DNA of 64,000 nt from Arthrobacter agilis. Its GTDB lineage: Bacteria; Actinomycetota; Actinomycetes; Actinomycetales; Micrococcaceae. The notes under the pieces are model-generated. The model made no database searches, was not told the origin of the DNA, and saw nothing but the letters and a program-made list of their open reading frames with translations. Position 1 is the first letter of the stretch; every line of letters begins with the position of its first letter. Shown here piece by piece: positions 47,729 to 57,600 of this stretch. A program made the position numbers and the translations under genes. The DNA lies in assembly GCF_030816075.1 (NCBI RefSeq), contig NZ_JAUSXO010000001.1, positions 3,658,001-3,722,000 on the forward strand, given 5' to 3'.

Positions 47729-48685
47729 CTAGTCTGCCCGAACCGGCTCCGGGGCGGCCACTGGATCCCGGACGAGGATGTCGTCGAGCGCGGACGCCAG
47801 GGTGGGGTAGGTGAAGTCGAAGCCGGCGTCGAGCAGCCTGCGCGGGCTCACCCAGCGGCTCTTGAGCACGAGTTCGGGCTCGGTGCGGATGATCCTCCCG
47901 CCGAGCTCCAGGAGCCAGGCGGGGGTCGGCAGGCCCCCGGGGATGCGCAGGCGCTGCCGGACGGCGGCCATCAGGTCCGCGTTCGTCACCACCTCGGGCG
48001 CTGCGACGTTCACGGGCCCGGAGAGGGACGGCGTGTCGGCGATGAAGACCACCGCGCGGAAGACGTCCTCGAGGTGCACCCAGCTGAACTTCTGCGCGCC
48101 GCTCCCCATCGGGCCTCCCAGCCCGGTCCGCGCGAGGACGGTCAGGGGCGTCATCACGCTGCCGGGCCCGAGCACGATCGAGAGGCGCAACGCGACCCTC
48201 CGCACGTCCGGGGTGTCGGCGTCTGCCTGTGCCCGTTCCCACGCCCGTGCCACCGAGACGGAGAAGCCGGTGCCGAGGTCGCCGTCGTCCTCCGTCTGCG
48301 GCCTGTCCGTCGCGTGGCGGTAGATGGTGCCGGTGCTGGCGTTGATCCATACCGGCGGGGGTGTGCCACCGCCGGTCCGGCACAGGGCGAGGGCGCGGCC
48401 GAGTTCCTCCGTGGTGTCCACGCGGGAGGAGAAGATCGCGTCCGCGTTCCGCCTGGTGTAGCGGCAGTTCACGCTGCGTCCGGCGAGGTTGATCAGCAAA
48501 TCGGCGCCGTCGAGTGCGGTGGCGATGGCCTTCGTGTCACCCCACACGGCGGGTCCCGAGCGGCCGATGATCCGGACCTCGGCGCCGGCCTCGGCGAAAC
48601 GGCGGGCCAGGTGGCTGCCGATGAAGCCCGAGGCACCGGCGAGGACGACGGTGCCGATGGCGGGAGTGCCCGGGGTGATGTTCAT
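47729..48685 (-). CDS. TIGR01777-family NAD-dependent epimerase/dehydratase-like protein
   Basis: 318 residues, extended SDR with a Rossmann start TVVLAGASGFIGSHLARRF and the family blocks DLLINLAGRSVNCRYTRRN, WINASTGTIYRHATD and GAQKFSWVHLEDVFRA. Biochemical role of the family is unclear. The start overlaps the preceding stop (ATGA), making it the third gene of a TetR-membrane protein-epimerase operon. Confidence 0.87.
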   Translation of the reverse strand: MNITPGTPAIGTVVLAGASGFIGSHLARRFAEAGAEVRIIGRSGPAVWGDTKAIATALDGADLLINLAGRSVNCRYTRRNADAIFSSRVDTTEELGRALALCRTGGGTPPPVWINASTGTIYRHATDRPQTEDDGDLGTGFSVSVARAWERAQADADTPDVRRVALRLSIVLGPGSVMTPLTVLARTGLGGPMGSGAQKFSWVHLEDVFRAVVFIADTPSLSGPVNVAAPEVVTNADLMAAVRQRLRIPGGLPTPAWLLELGGRIIRTEPELVLKSRWVSPRRLLDAGFDFTYPTLASALDDILVRDPVAAPEPVRAD

Positions 48686-49125
48686 GGCTCACGGACCAGC
48701 TTCCAGATACTGGCGCGGGCCACAGCGGCCGCGCCTCCGATGATGAGGGCGGCGGGGAGGCTGTCCCCGAGGAGGGTGGAGGGGGAGAGCAGGGTGGTGA
48801 CGAGGAAGGCCACGACCGCGAAACCCGCGAAGAAGGCCCCGACGTGGATCCACTGGTTCCGGACCGGCCGCAGGAGGAACCCCAGGGCGATCCCGAGTGG
48901 CAGTCCCGTGACCAGGCCCACGCCGAGGCCGTACCAGAGCGCCAGCAGGAAGACCCGGGGTGCGTCGGCCCCCCACGAGGAGGCGAAGGCGAGCGCGAGG
49001 ACGGTGAGCCCCACGAGGAACCCGACGGCGACGGCGCCCGGGCCGAAGGTCACGCGGTGGAGCGCAGCCGGCCGTGCGTCGTCGTCCGGTGGTTCGTGGT
49101 CCGGTGTCCCGGCCGCCTCGCTCAT
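48682..49125 (-). CDS. Four-helix membrane protein
   Basis: 147 residues: Pro/Asp-rich cytosolic lead, then helices at about 30-48, 58-82, 94-112 and 122-138. Not recognised. Coupled by ATGA on both sides, to the TetR gene upstream and the epimerase gene downstream, so it is presumably controlled by that regulator. Confidence 0.75.
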   Translation of the reverse strand: MSEAAGTPDHEPPDDDARPAALHRVTFGPGAVAVGFLVGLTVLALAFASSWGADAPRVFLLALWYGLGVGLVTGLPLGIALGFLLRPVRNQWIHVGAFFAGFAVVAFLVTTLLSPSTLLGDSLPAALIIGGAAAVARASIWKLVREP

Positions 49126-49787
49126 CCGCGCGTCCCCCGGATCAGCTGCACGATGTCCTCGACGATCTTCCGGACCACGGGGAGGCGGGAGAGGATCACG
49201 AGCTTCGAGATCAGGGGCGCTGCCTGGTGGATGAGCCGGCGCGTGCGGACCTGGTCGGGGGAGGAGTCGTACACCCAGAAGAGCGTCACGGCCATGTAGG
49301 CGTACCAGAGGAGCTCGGGCAGGTCGTCGCGGATGGCGAGCGGCGGCTGCGGCCTCGACAGGGTGACGGCCTGCCGGAACAGGGTGATGGCCCGGGCGCG
49401 TGCGACGGCGGACTCGCTGCCGAAGGGACTCGTCGTCGCCGAGGGTTTGATGGCGATGCTGATGAAGTTCGAGCCGAAGTCGTGGTACGGAGCCATGACG
49501 TCGATGCCGGAGTTCAGCACGAGCCGCAGGAGCTCGCCGAGGTTCTGGCCCTCACGCAGCAACGGAAGGACGCGCGCGCGGTGCTCCTCCTGCAGGCTGC
49601 GGTAGAGCTCGTGCACGAGATCGTCCTTGGACGCGAAGTAGTAGTACGCGCTGCCGGTGGAGACGTTCGCGGCCGAGGCGATGGCGCGCATGGTCGTCTT
49701 CTCGTAGCCCACGTCGCGGAAGAGCCGGAGCGCGGTGGACACCAGCAGCTCCCGGGTGGCTTCGCTCTTGGCGGTCGGGGTCGACAT
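49122..49787 (-). CDS. TetR-family transcriptional regulator
   Basis: 221 residues. The N-terminal helix-turn-helix reads TRELLVSTALRLFRDVGYEK, then TTMRAIASAANVSTGSAYYYF, a standard TetR motif; the C-terminal ligand domain ends in a hydrophobic helix. GAGGAG precedes the ATG. First gene of its operon, with two matching palindromes directly upstream flanking the promoter, so autoregulation is very likely. Confidence 0.92.
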   Translation of the reverse strand: MSTPTAKSEATRELLVSTALRLFRDVGYEKTTMRAIASAANVSTGSAYYYFASKDDLVHELYRSLQEEHRARVLPLLREGQNLGELLRLVLNSGIDVMAPYHDFGSNFISIAIKPSATTSPFGSESAVARARAITLFRQAVTLSRPQPPLAIRDDLPELLWYAYMAVTLFWVYDSSPDQVRTRRLIHQAAPLISKLVILSRLPVVRKIVEDIVQLIRGTRG

Positions 49788-49800
49788 CGGGCTCCTCTTC

Positions 49801-49845
49801 TGAACATGTTCAATTCGCAGTGTAGCCCTGAATTGAACACGTTCA
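49801..49845. promoter_or_regulatory. Twin TetR operators flanking the operon promoter
   Basis: TGAACATGTTCA (49801-49812, perfect palindrome) and TGAACACGTTCA (49834-49845) are 33 bases apart centre to centre, three helical turns. With their flanks they also form an 18-base inverted repeat with one mismatch. A minus-strand -10, TACACT (49824-49819), lies between them. Confidence 0.8.
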
Positions 49846-49862
49846 GAAACAGTGCGGACTCG

Positions 49863-51185
<1,323 letters not shown>

Positions 51186-52052
51186 CTAGTCGGCGGCGAG
51201 CTGGTCGTTGAGCGCTCCGACGGCGGCCAGTTCGGCCGCGATGCGCCGCTCGAGGGCGTCGCGGCTCAGCGTCTCGGACCCGCCGTGTGCCCGCAGGTAC
51301 AGCAGCACGCCGATGCGCAGCACCCGCCAGTCCCGTTCGACGTCGGTCTTCCCCGCCGCGGAGGCACGCAGGATCTCCGGGTCGTAGACGTTGGGCTCGT
51401 TGAGCTGGCGCTGCCGGTACACAGCGGCGGTCTTGGCCCGCAGGGGGTCCGTCTCGGCGTCGTCGGCCGCGCGGATCGCCGCCGAGTAGCGGGCCGAGCG
51501 GGCGTCGTCGTGCCGCGTGAGGTACGCGGCGATCGCGAGGCCGCCCTCGATCCACTTCCACCGCCCGAAGTTGCCGTCGAAGGGCAGGTCCGCGAGCAGA
51601 TCGGCGACGGTCAGGGCCGACGCCGTGTCACCCTCGTCGATCAGCAGGGCGAGCGCGAGCTGGTGCAGGTCCTGGAGATTGCTGCCGGACTTGAGGTTGA
51701 TGCCGCGCGCCAGTCGTCCGGCAACCTCCTGGACCGTCGCGCTGTCCGGGTGTCCCAGCGCGATCTGCGCCACGAGAGCCTCGGGGGAGCCGTGGTCGGC
51801 GGCGACGGCGGACACGCCGATCTCGGCGTCCGCCGGTTCGAGGTAGACCATCGATCCCGTGGCGATCGAGATGCGGCGCCCCTCGGCGACCGTCGCGACG
51901 ACGAGCGCGGGTACGCCAAAATCGTCGTTCTCCACGGCGACCGCGGAGACCTCCGCCAGTGTGTCGCCGTCGGGGAGTGCCAGGACGTCGCCGGCCGTGA
52001 GCGCCTCGGCCGGGACCGCGCGCAGCCCTGTCCTGCTTCCTTTGTCCATCAT
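51186..52052 (-). CDS. Conserved protein of unknown function (DUF6707-like)
   Basis: 288 residues. N-terminal beta-rich domain of about 95 residues, then an all-helical region (SGSNLQDLHQLALALLID, RWKWIEGGLAIAAYLTRH, DPLRAKTAAVYRQRQLNEPN) like a TPR-type repeat fold. Resembles DUF6707 proteins of Micrococcales. Start taken at the first of two adjacent ATGs; AGAGG is 14 bases upstream. No operon partner. Confidence 0.6.
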   Translation of the reverse strand: MMDKGSRTGLRAVPAEALTAGDVLALPDGDTLAEVSAVAVENDDFGVPALVVATVAEGRRISIATGSMVYLEPADAEIGVSAVAADHGSPEALVAQIALGHPDSATVQEVAGRLARGINLKSGSNLQDLHQLALALLIDEGDTASALTVADLLADLPFDGNFGRWKWIEGGLAIAAYLTRHDDARSARYSAAIRAADDAETDPLRAKTAAVYRQRQLNEPNVYDPEILRASAAGKTDVERDWRVLRIGVLLYLRAHGGSETLSRDALERRIAAELAAVGALNDQLAAD

Positions 52053-52159
52053 GTACGTCGTGCCAACCTCTGCCAGTAGCCCCCTGGATGTGCTTCGGCG
52101 CCCCGGAGCGCCCGTTTCACGATACGTCAACGCGGGTGCCGGCGGGTGCCCGGTCCCGT

Positions 52160-52699
52160 CTAGCGACCCCAGCCGGCGTGGGCGAGAGCCTGGCGCAGCA
52201 GGTCTCCCCGCCCGCCCGAGAGCTCGGCCTGGATGGCGGGGCCCAGTGCCTCGGCGGGCGTCAGCCAGGACAGCTCGAGGGCGTCCTGCCGCGGAGCGCA
52301 CTCGCCGGTCACGGGGATGATGTACGCGAGGGCGACGGCGTGCTGGCGGTCGTCGGTCAGGCCGGTCTCGGAGGGGGACGGGAAATACTCGGCGATCGTG
52401 AAGGGCAGGGGCGACGGCGCCAGCTGCGGCAGGGCGAGCGGCCCCAGGTCCTTCTCGAGGTGGCGCAGGAGCGCGGCCCGGATGGTCTCCCGGTACATGA
52501 CGCGGCCGGAGACGAAGGTGCGCAGCATCTCGCCCTGCTCGTTCGCCTGGAGGAGCAGCCCCACCTCGTTGACGTAGCCCAGGGCGTCGCAACGCACCGG
52601 GATCGCCTCCACGTAGACCATCGGCAGGCGGCGGCGGGCCTCGTACAGGTCTTCTTCGGAGAGCCAGCCCGGGTTGGGATCAGGGGTGCGTACGTTCAT
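52160..52699 (-). CDS. NUDIX hydrolase-family protein (DUF4916)
   Basis: 179 residues. WLSEEDLYEARRRLPMVYVEAIPVR is the DUF4916 N-terminus. The Nudix box is degenerate: GRVMYRETIRAALLRHLEKDLG keeps RE and the final LG but lacks the REUxEE core, so metal-dependent hydrolysis is doubtful. A TATAGA hexamer lies eight bases before the ATG. Confidence 0.83.
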   Translation of the reverse strand: MNVRTPDPNPGWLSEEDLYEARRRLPMVYVEAIPVRCDALGYVNEVGLLLQANEQGEMLRTFVSGRVMYRETIRAALLRHLEKDLGPLALPQLAPSPLPFTIAEYFPSPSETGLTDDRQHAVALAYIIPVTGECAPRQDALELSWLTPAEALGPAIQAELSGGRGDLLRQALAHAGWGR

Positions 52700-52843
52700 A
52701 CCCCAGTTCTATAGCAGACTCCCGACAAGCTCCCTGCGGCACGCGGTGCTTCGGCCCGTGGCTGAATCGCGGGGGCCGGTCCCGTGGCCGACGGCCGCGC
52801 CCACCCGCGGCATCACCGGTGGCATCGCCGGTGGTGGGAGGGT

Positions 52844-53545
52844 TCATCCGGAGGAGTCCCGCTGCTCCTCGTGGATCCGGATCCCGGCACCCCAGGGCGC
52901 GCGGATCCACACGGACCGCCCGGGCCCCTCGTCGGCCACCACGGGGTCGAAGCCACCGGCGCCGAGGTCCCCGGCGAGGTCCCGGACGTCGCCGTCGTAC
53001 GCGAACGCGAGCTCCACGTCTCGGTGTCCTGCGGGCCGGACGGACACGATGCCGCCGTTCTTCGCGCGGAAGTCGTGCCGCGCGCCCTCGCCCGCGTTGT
53101 TCCCGGACCTGGCTCCCATGTCACCCAGGACCCGGGTGGCGGGAAGGACATCGGGCGTGTGCCAGAGGGCGAGGACCGACAACGGGGACGCGGGCGCGCC
53201 CGTCTCGCGTGGACCCTCGTCCGCGAGGAAGGACGTACCGTCGGGTGCCGTGATCCGCGCGGAGAGGCCGGCACCCTCCGCGGACAGCTCGACGGCGGTG
53301 CCGGCCTCCACCGTCCGGCGTGCGAACTCGCGGACGTCACCGACGTCGAACGCGAGGGCGGTGCGGCCGTCTTCCGCACTCCCCGCCCGGCAGGACCGCA
53401 GGGCCACCCTGCCGCTGCCGGCGTCGAACACGGAGGGGGACGCGTCCGGGAAGGGCTCCTGCGCGGGGTGGAGTCCGAGGGCCCGGAGGAAACCGGCGGC
53501 CGCGGGGACATCGGAGGTGTGGACAAGAAGGCGCACGCGGAGCAT
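52844..53545 (-). CDS. VOC (glyoxalase/dioxygenase-like) family protein
   Basis: 233 residues with two tandem beta-alpha-beta-beta-beta modules (MLRVRLLVHTSDVPAAAGFL, and ALWHTPDVLPATRVLGDMGA). Metal ligands cannot be assigned. The ATG overlaps the stop of a small upstream frame (TGATG), so it is probably translated from that message. Confidence 0.82.
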   Translation of the reverse strand: MLRVRLLVHTSDVPAAAGFLRALGLHPAQEPFPDASPSVFDAGSGRVALRSCRAGSAEDGRTALAFDVGDVREFARRTVEAGTAVELSAEGAGLSARITAPDGTSFLADEGPRETGAPASPLSVLALWHTPDVLPATRVLGDMGARSGNNAGEGARHDFRAKNGGIVSVRPAGHRDVELAFAYDGDVRDLAGDLGAGGFDPVVADEGPGRSVWIRAPWGAGIRIHEEQRDSSG

Positions 53546-53705
53546 CAGTTCTCCCTGGGATAGGCGCGGAAGGACTGTTCCACGGACGCGGACAGGCGGG
53601 GGGGGGGGGGGGGGGGGGGGGCTCGTCGATACCGCGGTGCCCCACCTCGCGCCCCGGGTCCGGGGGCAGGTCCATGGTGAACTGCCCCTTTGGTTCGTCG
53701 GTCAC
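53545..53705 (-). pseudogene. Small gene upstream of the VOC gene, split by a 24-C homopolymer
   Basis: GTG 53705 opens TDEPKGQFTMDLPPDPGRE, then VGHRGIDE, and runs into poly-C (eight prolines). In another frame the far side reads RLSASVEQSFRAYPREN and stops at a TGA overlapping the VOC start. The total, 161 bases, is not a multiple of three; a tract of 22 or 25 would restore one frame. A TAGCAT hexamer lies seven bases before the GTG. Either an on/off length-variable gene or a consensus error. Confidence 0.5.
53598..53621. repeat. 24-base poly-G tract
   Basis: An uninterrupted run of 24 G (poly-C on the coding strand) inside the small gene ahead of the VOC gene. No other run in the window comes close. 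Confidence 0.8.
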
Positions 53706-53712
53706 GCCCAGG

Positions 53713-53718
53713 ATGCTA
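53713..53718 (-). promoter_or_regulatory. Leaderless -10 hexamer TAGCAT
   Basis: Seven bases before the GTG at 53705. With the TAAGGT on the plus strand it makes a compact divergent leaderless promoter pair. Confidence 0.4.
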
Positions 53719-53750
53719 GCAAGTCGGTAGGCGGTCGGAGCGAGGAGCCC

Positions 53751-53756
53751 TAAGGT
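53751..53756 (+). promoter_or_regulatory. Leaderless -10 hexamer TAAGGT
   Basis: Six bases before the ATG at 53763; no ribosome site is present. Confidence 0.5.
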
Positions 53757-53762
53757 GTTGGC

Positions 53763-54368
53763 ATGAAGGCCGAACTCCCCGAGCTCCTGCTGCCCGACGC
53801 CCCCGCATGGCGGACCTGGCTGGAGGAGAACCACGCCTCCTCGCCCGGCGTCTGGCTGATCGAGCACAAGAAGGGCGGGACGACGACGGCCCTCACCTAC
53901 GCGCTGGCCCTCGACGAGGCACTCTGCTTCGGCTGGATCGACGGGCAGGCGAGAAGTCGCGATGAGGGCAGCTACCTGCAGCGCTTCACCCCCCGCGGTC
54001 CGCGGAGCATGTGGTCGGCGCGCAACCGGACCTATGTGGACAGGCTGCGTGCCGAGGGACGGATGCGCGAGGCGGGGGAGCGGGCCGTCGCGGCGGCCCA
54101 GGCCGACGGCCGGTGGGAGCGCGCGTACGCCGGTCCCGCGACCGCCGAGATGCCCCCCGAGCTTCTGGCCGCGATCGAGGCCGACACCGATGCGCTCGCG
54201 ACCTACCGCACCCTGACGTCGCAGAACCGGTTCGCCCTGTTCTTCCGCCTGTCCCAATTGAAGACCGATGCGGCGAAGGAACGGAACATCGCGAAGTTCG
54301 TCGCCATGCTGTCCAGGGGCGAGACCTTCTATCCGCAGGGCAAGAGGAACGGTGAAGGCGCGCGATAG
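53763..54368 (+). CDS. YdeI/OmpD-associated-family protein
   Basis: 201 residues. WRTWLEENHASSPGVWLIEHKK, ALDEALCFGWIDGQARSRD, LQRFTPRGPRSMWSARN and a C-terminal ERNIAKFVAMLSRGETFYPQ follow the YdeI/OmdA family closely. The family is linked to antimicrobial-peptide and bacteriocin resistance in enterobacteria, but the mechanism is unknown. Leaderless TAAGGT promoter. Confidence 0.87.
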   Translation: MKAELPELLLPDAPAWRTWLEENHASSPGVWLIEHKKGGTTTALTYALALDEALCFGWIDGQARSRDEGSYLQRFTPRGPRSMWSARNRTYVDRLRAEGRMREAGERAVAAAQADGRWERAYAGPATAEMPPELLAAIEADTDALATYRTLTSQNRFALFFRLSQLKTDAAKERNIAKFVAMLSRGETFYPQGKRNGEGAR

Positions 54369-54671
54369 TACGCTCCTCGGTCATTCTTGACCAGACCTTA
54401 AGGGTTCCCGCTGGTTTTCCCGCGGATCCGCTCGCTATGGTCGAGGGACTGGTCCGGTTTCCAAGAAAATCCTGAAATGCTCCCATCCGATCCGGAAGGA
54501 GCAACGAACCAGGACCGAACACCTGGTCGGACTGCGTGCAGCCACCGACCGAAGGACCATCCGGCCCCGCCATCCGTGCTGCTGGGGAGCAGAGGCTGAG
54601 CCGGCACAATTCCATTCGCATCCATCGCAGGGACCAGCGGGTCGCGGCGATTCTTTACAGGGGTATAAGTC
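54369..54671 (+). other. 303-base leader ahead of the pilus tip gene
   Basis: No gene is seen. A TATGGT hexamer at about 54437 is a candidate -10, leaving about 225 bases of leader. It contains short inverted repeats (such as CCAGG/CCTGG near 54510-54530) but no match to a riboswitch class known to me. An AGGGG ribosome site stands ahead of the TTG start. Confidence 0.45.
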
Positions 54672-57600
54672 TTGCCGCCACTTCGCGGGCGCCGGCGGTC
54701 TCACCGGCACACGGTCTCTCGAGCTCTTCTGCAGCGCATCATCGTGATGTGCCTCGCGGTCGTGCTCGGCGCGGGTTCCGTCTTCACGCTGTCCCTTGCG
54801 AGTGCGCCGGACGCTTCCGCAGCACGGATTGCAGGCGTGACGGACAACGGCACCGGGTACACGCAGGTGTTCACGCAAGCGAACACGGACAACATCACGG
54901 GGACCTGGGGACTCACGGGCGCGACCGCGCAGTCATCCACGCCGACGTCGTCACTGCCCGCACGCGGTTCGTCCGCAACCACATTCACACCGGCCCTGCC
55001 CAGCGGTACGGTGGTCGCGCAGATCGATACCGGGCCGCCCGCGAACTGCACGGCGACCACGACCACCCGGTATTGCTCGGGCTCCGGCACTATCACGGTG
55101 AACTTCAGCAAACCCGTCAACAACCCCGTATTCCACATCGCCGGACTCGGCGGCGGCATCACCAATGGCACCACGGGTGCTTTCGTCACCAGCTACTCGG
55201 CCTACGGCACGCTCAGCTCTGTGCCTTCCGGTGCAACCCTCGGCACTCCGGCCTCAGGTTCCACTAGCCTCGAGGTCGTCAATGGCAACCAGTTCCGCAC
55301 CAGTGTCAACCAACCCGGCGTCACCTGTGATGCTCCGATCCCTGCGGGCTGCGGCAGCATGGTCGTCAACGGCACGGGACTGACGCAGATCTCCTTTGCG
55401 ATGGGACTCAAGGTCTTCGGCGGCACCGCGACGCTCACTGCAACCAATGTGGACGCGTACAACGCCTTCGTCACGCTACAGGATCAGCCCGTTCCCGTCG
55501 CCGCCCCGGACACCAACACCACCAAGCGCAACACCCCGGTGACCACGTCGATCCTGACCAATGATGCACCCAGCGCCGGCAAGGCCCTCGTTCCCGGCTC
55601 CGTGGTCCTCTCCGCCCCTGGCATTGCCGGAGCTACCGTCAGCACCGACGGTAAGACACTGACCGTGCAGGGACAGGGTGTTTATTCGGTCATCACAACC
55701 GGCGCTGCGATCGGCCAGGTCGTCTTCACCCCCGTAGCAACTTTCGTCGGCACCGCGACGCCCATCAACTACCGCGTCTCGGACTCCGACAACTCCACCG
55801 CGACGTCCACCCTCACGGTCACCGTCACCGCCGACCCGCCCGGCCCTGTTGCCGACACCCCCACGACCAGTCAGGGCGTGCCGGTCACGTTCGACCCCAC
55901 GGTCAACGACAACGGAGTCGACTCGCCCATCAACAAGGCCTCCGTCCGCCTCCTCGATCCCGCGACCGGCCAGTTCGGTACCACCCTCACCATCGCGGGC
56001 GAGGGCACCTACACCGTCAGCGCCGCCGGTGACGTCACTTTCACCCCCGTTCCCGCCTTCTCAGGGACGGCCCGCCCGGTGACCTACCGCGTCGCCAACC
56101 AGTCCGGTGCCACCGCGACGTCCACCATCACGCCGACGGTCACCCTCGGAGTGACCATCACAGTCCGCAAGAACCTGCCGACGCGAACGGCGGCGAACGA
56201 CCAGTTCACCCTGTCGCTGCGAACGGGAACGACCGTGCTCGCGTCGGTCACGACGTCCGGCACCGCCACCGGCATCCAAGAGACGCAGATCCGCCGCGCA
56301 TTCGTGCAGCCCGGTTCGACGTACACGATCTCCGAGGCACAGACCACCGGCGCGGGCCTCGGCTACTCCAACGCCTACGAGTGCACCCGTGCCGGCACCG
56401 TGATCGCGTCCGGGTCAGGGGCAGCAGGCACCATCACCATGCCCAACGAGGCAGGGACCGACGTCACCTGTACCTTCACGAACACCGCCCAGACTGCGCG
56501 CCTCTTCTGCGACACGAACCACTTCTACTCCATAACGACCGCCGGTGCCCTGGAACAGGGCGACATCGTGTCGGGGGGTCTTGCCCCGGTCGGCACCTGG
56601 CCGGGAGTTGCAGGGGCCAACGCCCTCGGTATCGGCTCGGGCGGGAACGTCGCCTACGCGATCGACCAATCGGCCGATCGAAGCGACGTGACGTCGATTC
56701 TCAAGTGGACTCCGGGTGGGGGGTTCGCGACGCTGACGAACACCTCGTACCTGACCGTGGCCGGCGGGGTCGAGATCGCCGGTGACATCGTTGCCGGCGC
56801 TGTGGACCCGAAGAGCGGCCGCTTTCTCTTCGGCAAGTTCGTCAACCAGCGGTTCCATATCTGGAGCTTCACCGACACCTTGAACGCCCCCAGCTTTGCT
56901 TATGTGGGTTCGTTTCCCACCGGCACCGCGCCGAACGGGAACGGAGACATGGCGTTCGACGCTGACGGCAACCTGTCCGTGATCGGCGCGGCTACGGTCA
57001 GCTCCGCAACCAATGCAGCGATCTACACGGTCACCGCCAAGGCCCTGGCCGACGGCGGCGATCTCGTGATGAGTACGTCGACGGTCAAGCAATTGAGCGG
57101 CACGGACGGCACCTTCACCGATTTCAGAGGTGTCGCGTTCTCACCGCGTGGCACCGTCTATCTGGCCGATGCGACCAGTGCCTACGAGTTCGACGCCACG
57201 ACATGGAGTCGCGTGAGTGGCACACCGCGCATTCCGATCCCTTCCACGTCCACTTCTTTCGACCTCGCGAGCTGCTCGTCGCCCGCGACGATCACAGTGC
57301 AGAAGAACGTGGTGGGGCGCCAGAGCACGAACGACCAGTTCACGCTGACGGTAGCGGTAGGATCTCCGTCGACGGCGGTCGCCACGGCAACGACGAGCGG
57401 CGCGGCCAACGGCCCGCAGGCTGCGCAGATCGGGCCCTTCCCCGTCCCGATCGGCACCGCGGTCACGATCAACGAAGCCATGGCCGGCACCTCGGCCTCC
57501 CCCATCACGGCGTACACCACGATCTACGAGTGCTACTCCGACGGCGTGCGGCTGAGCACCGGCACCACCGCGACCGGCACCGTCACGATACCGAACAGGC

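Noticed and set aside
53605..54257. Minus-strand open frame through the poly-C run into the YdeI-like gene
   Set aside because: Beyond base 53720 it is the antisense of a conserved plus-strand gene; only the part from the GTG at 53705 looks like coding sequence.
54369..54671. Pilus leader considered as a c-di-GMP riboswitch
   Set aside because: The GEMM core and its tetraloop/receptor blocks are not found; only short generic stems are seen.
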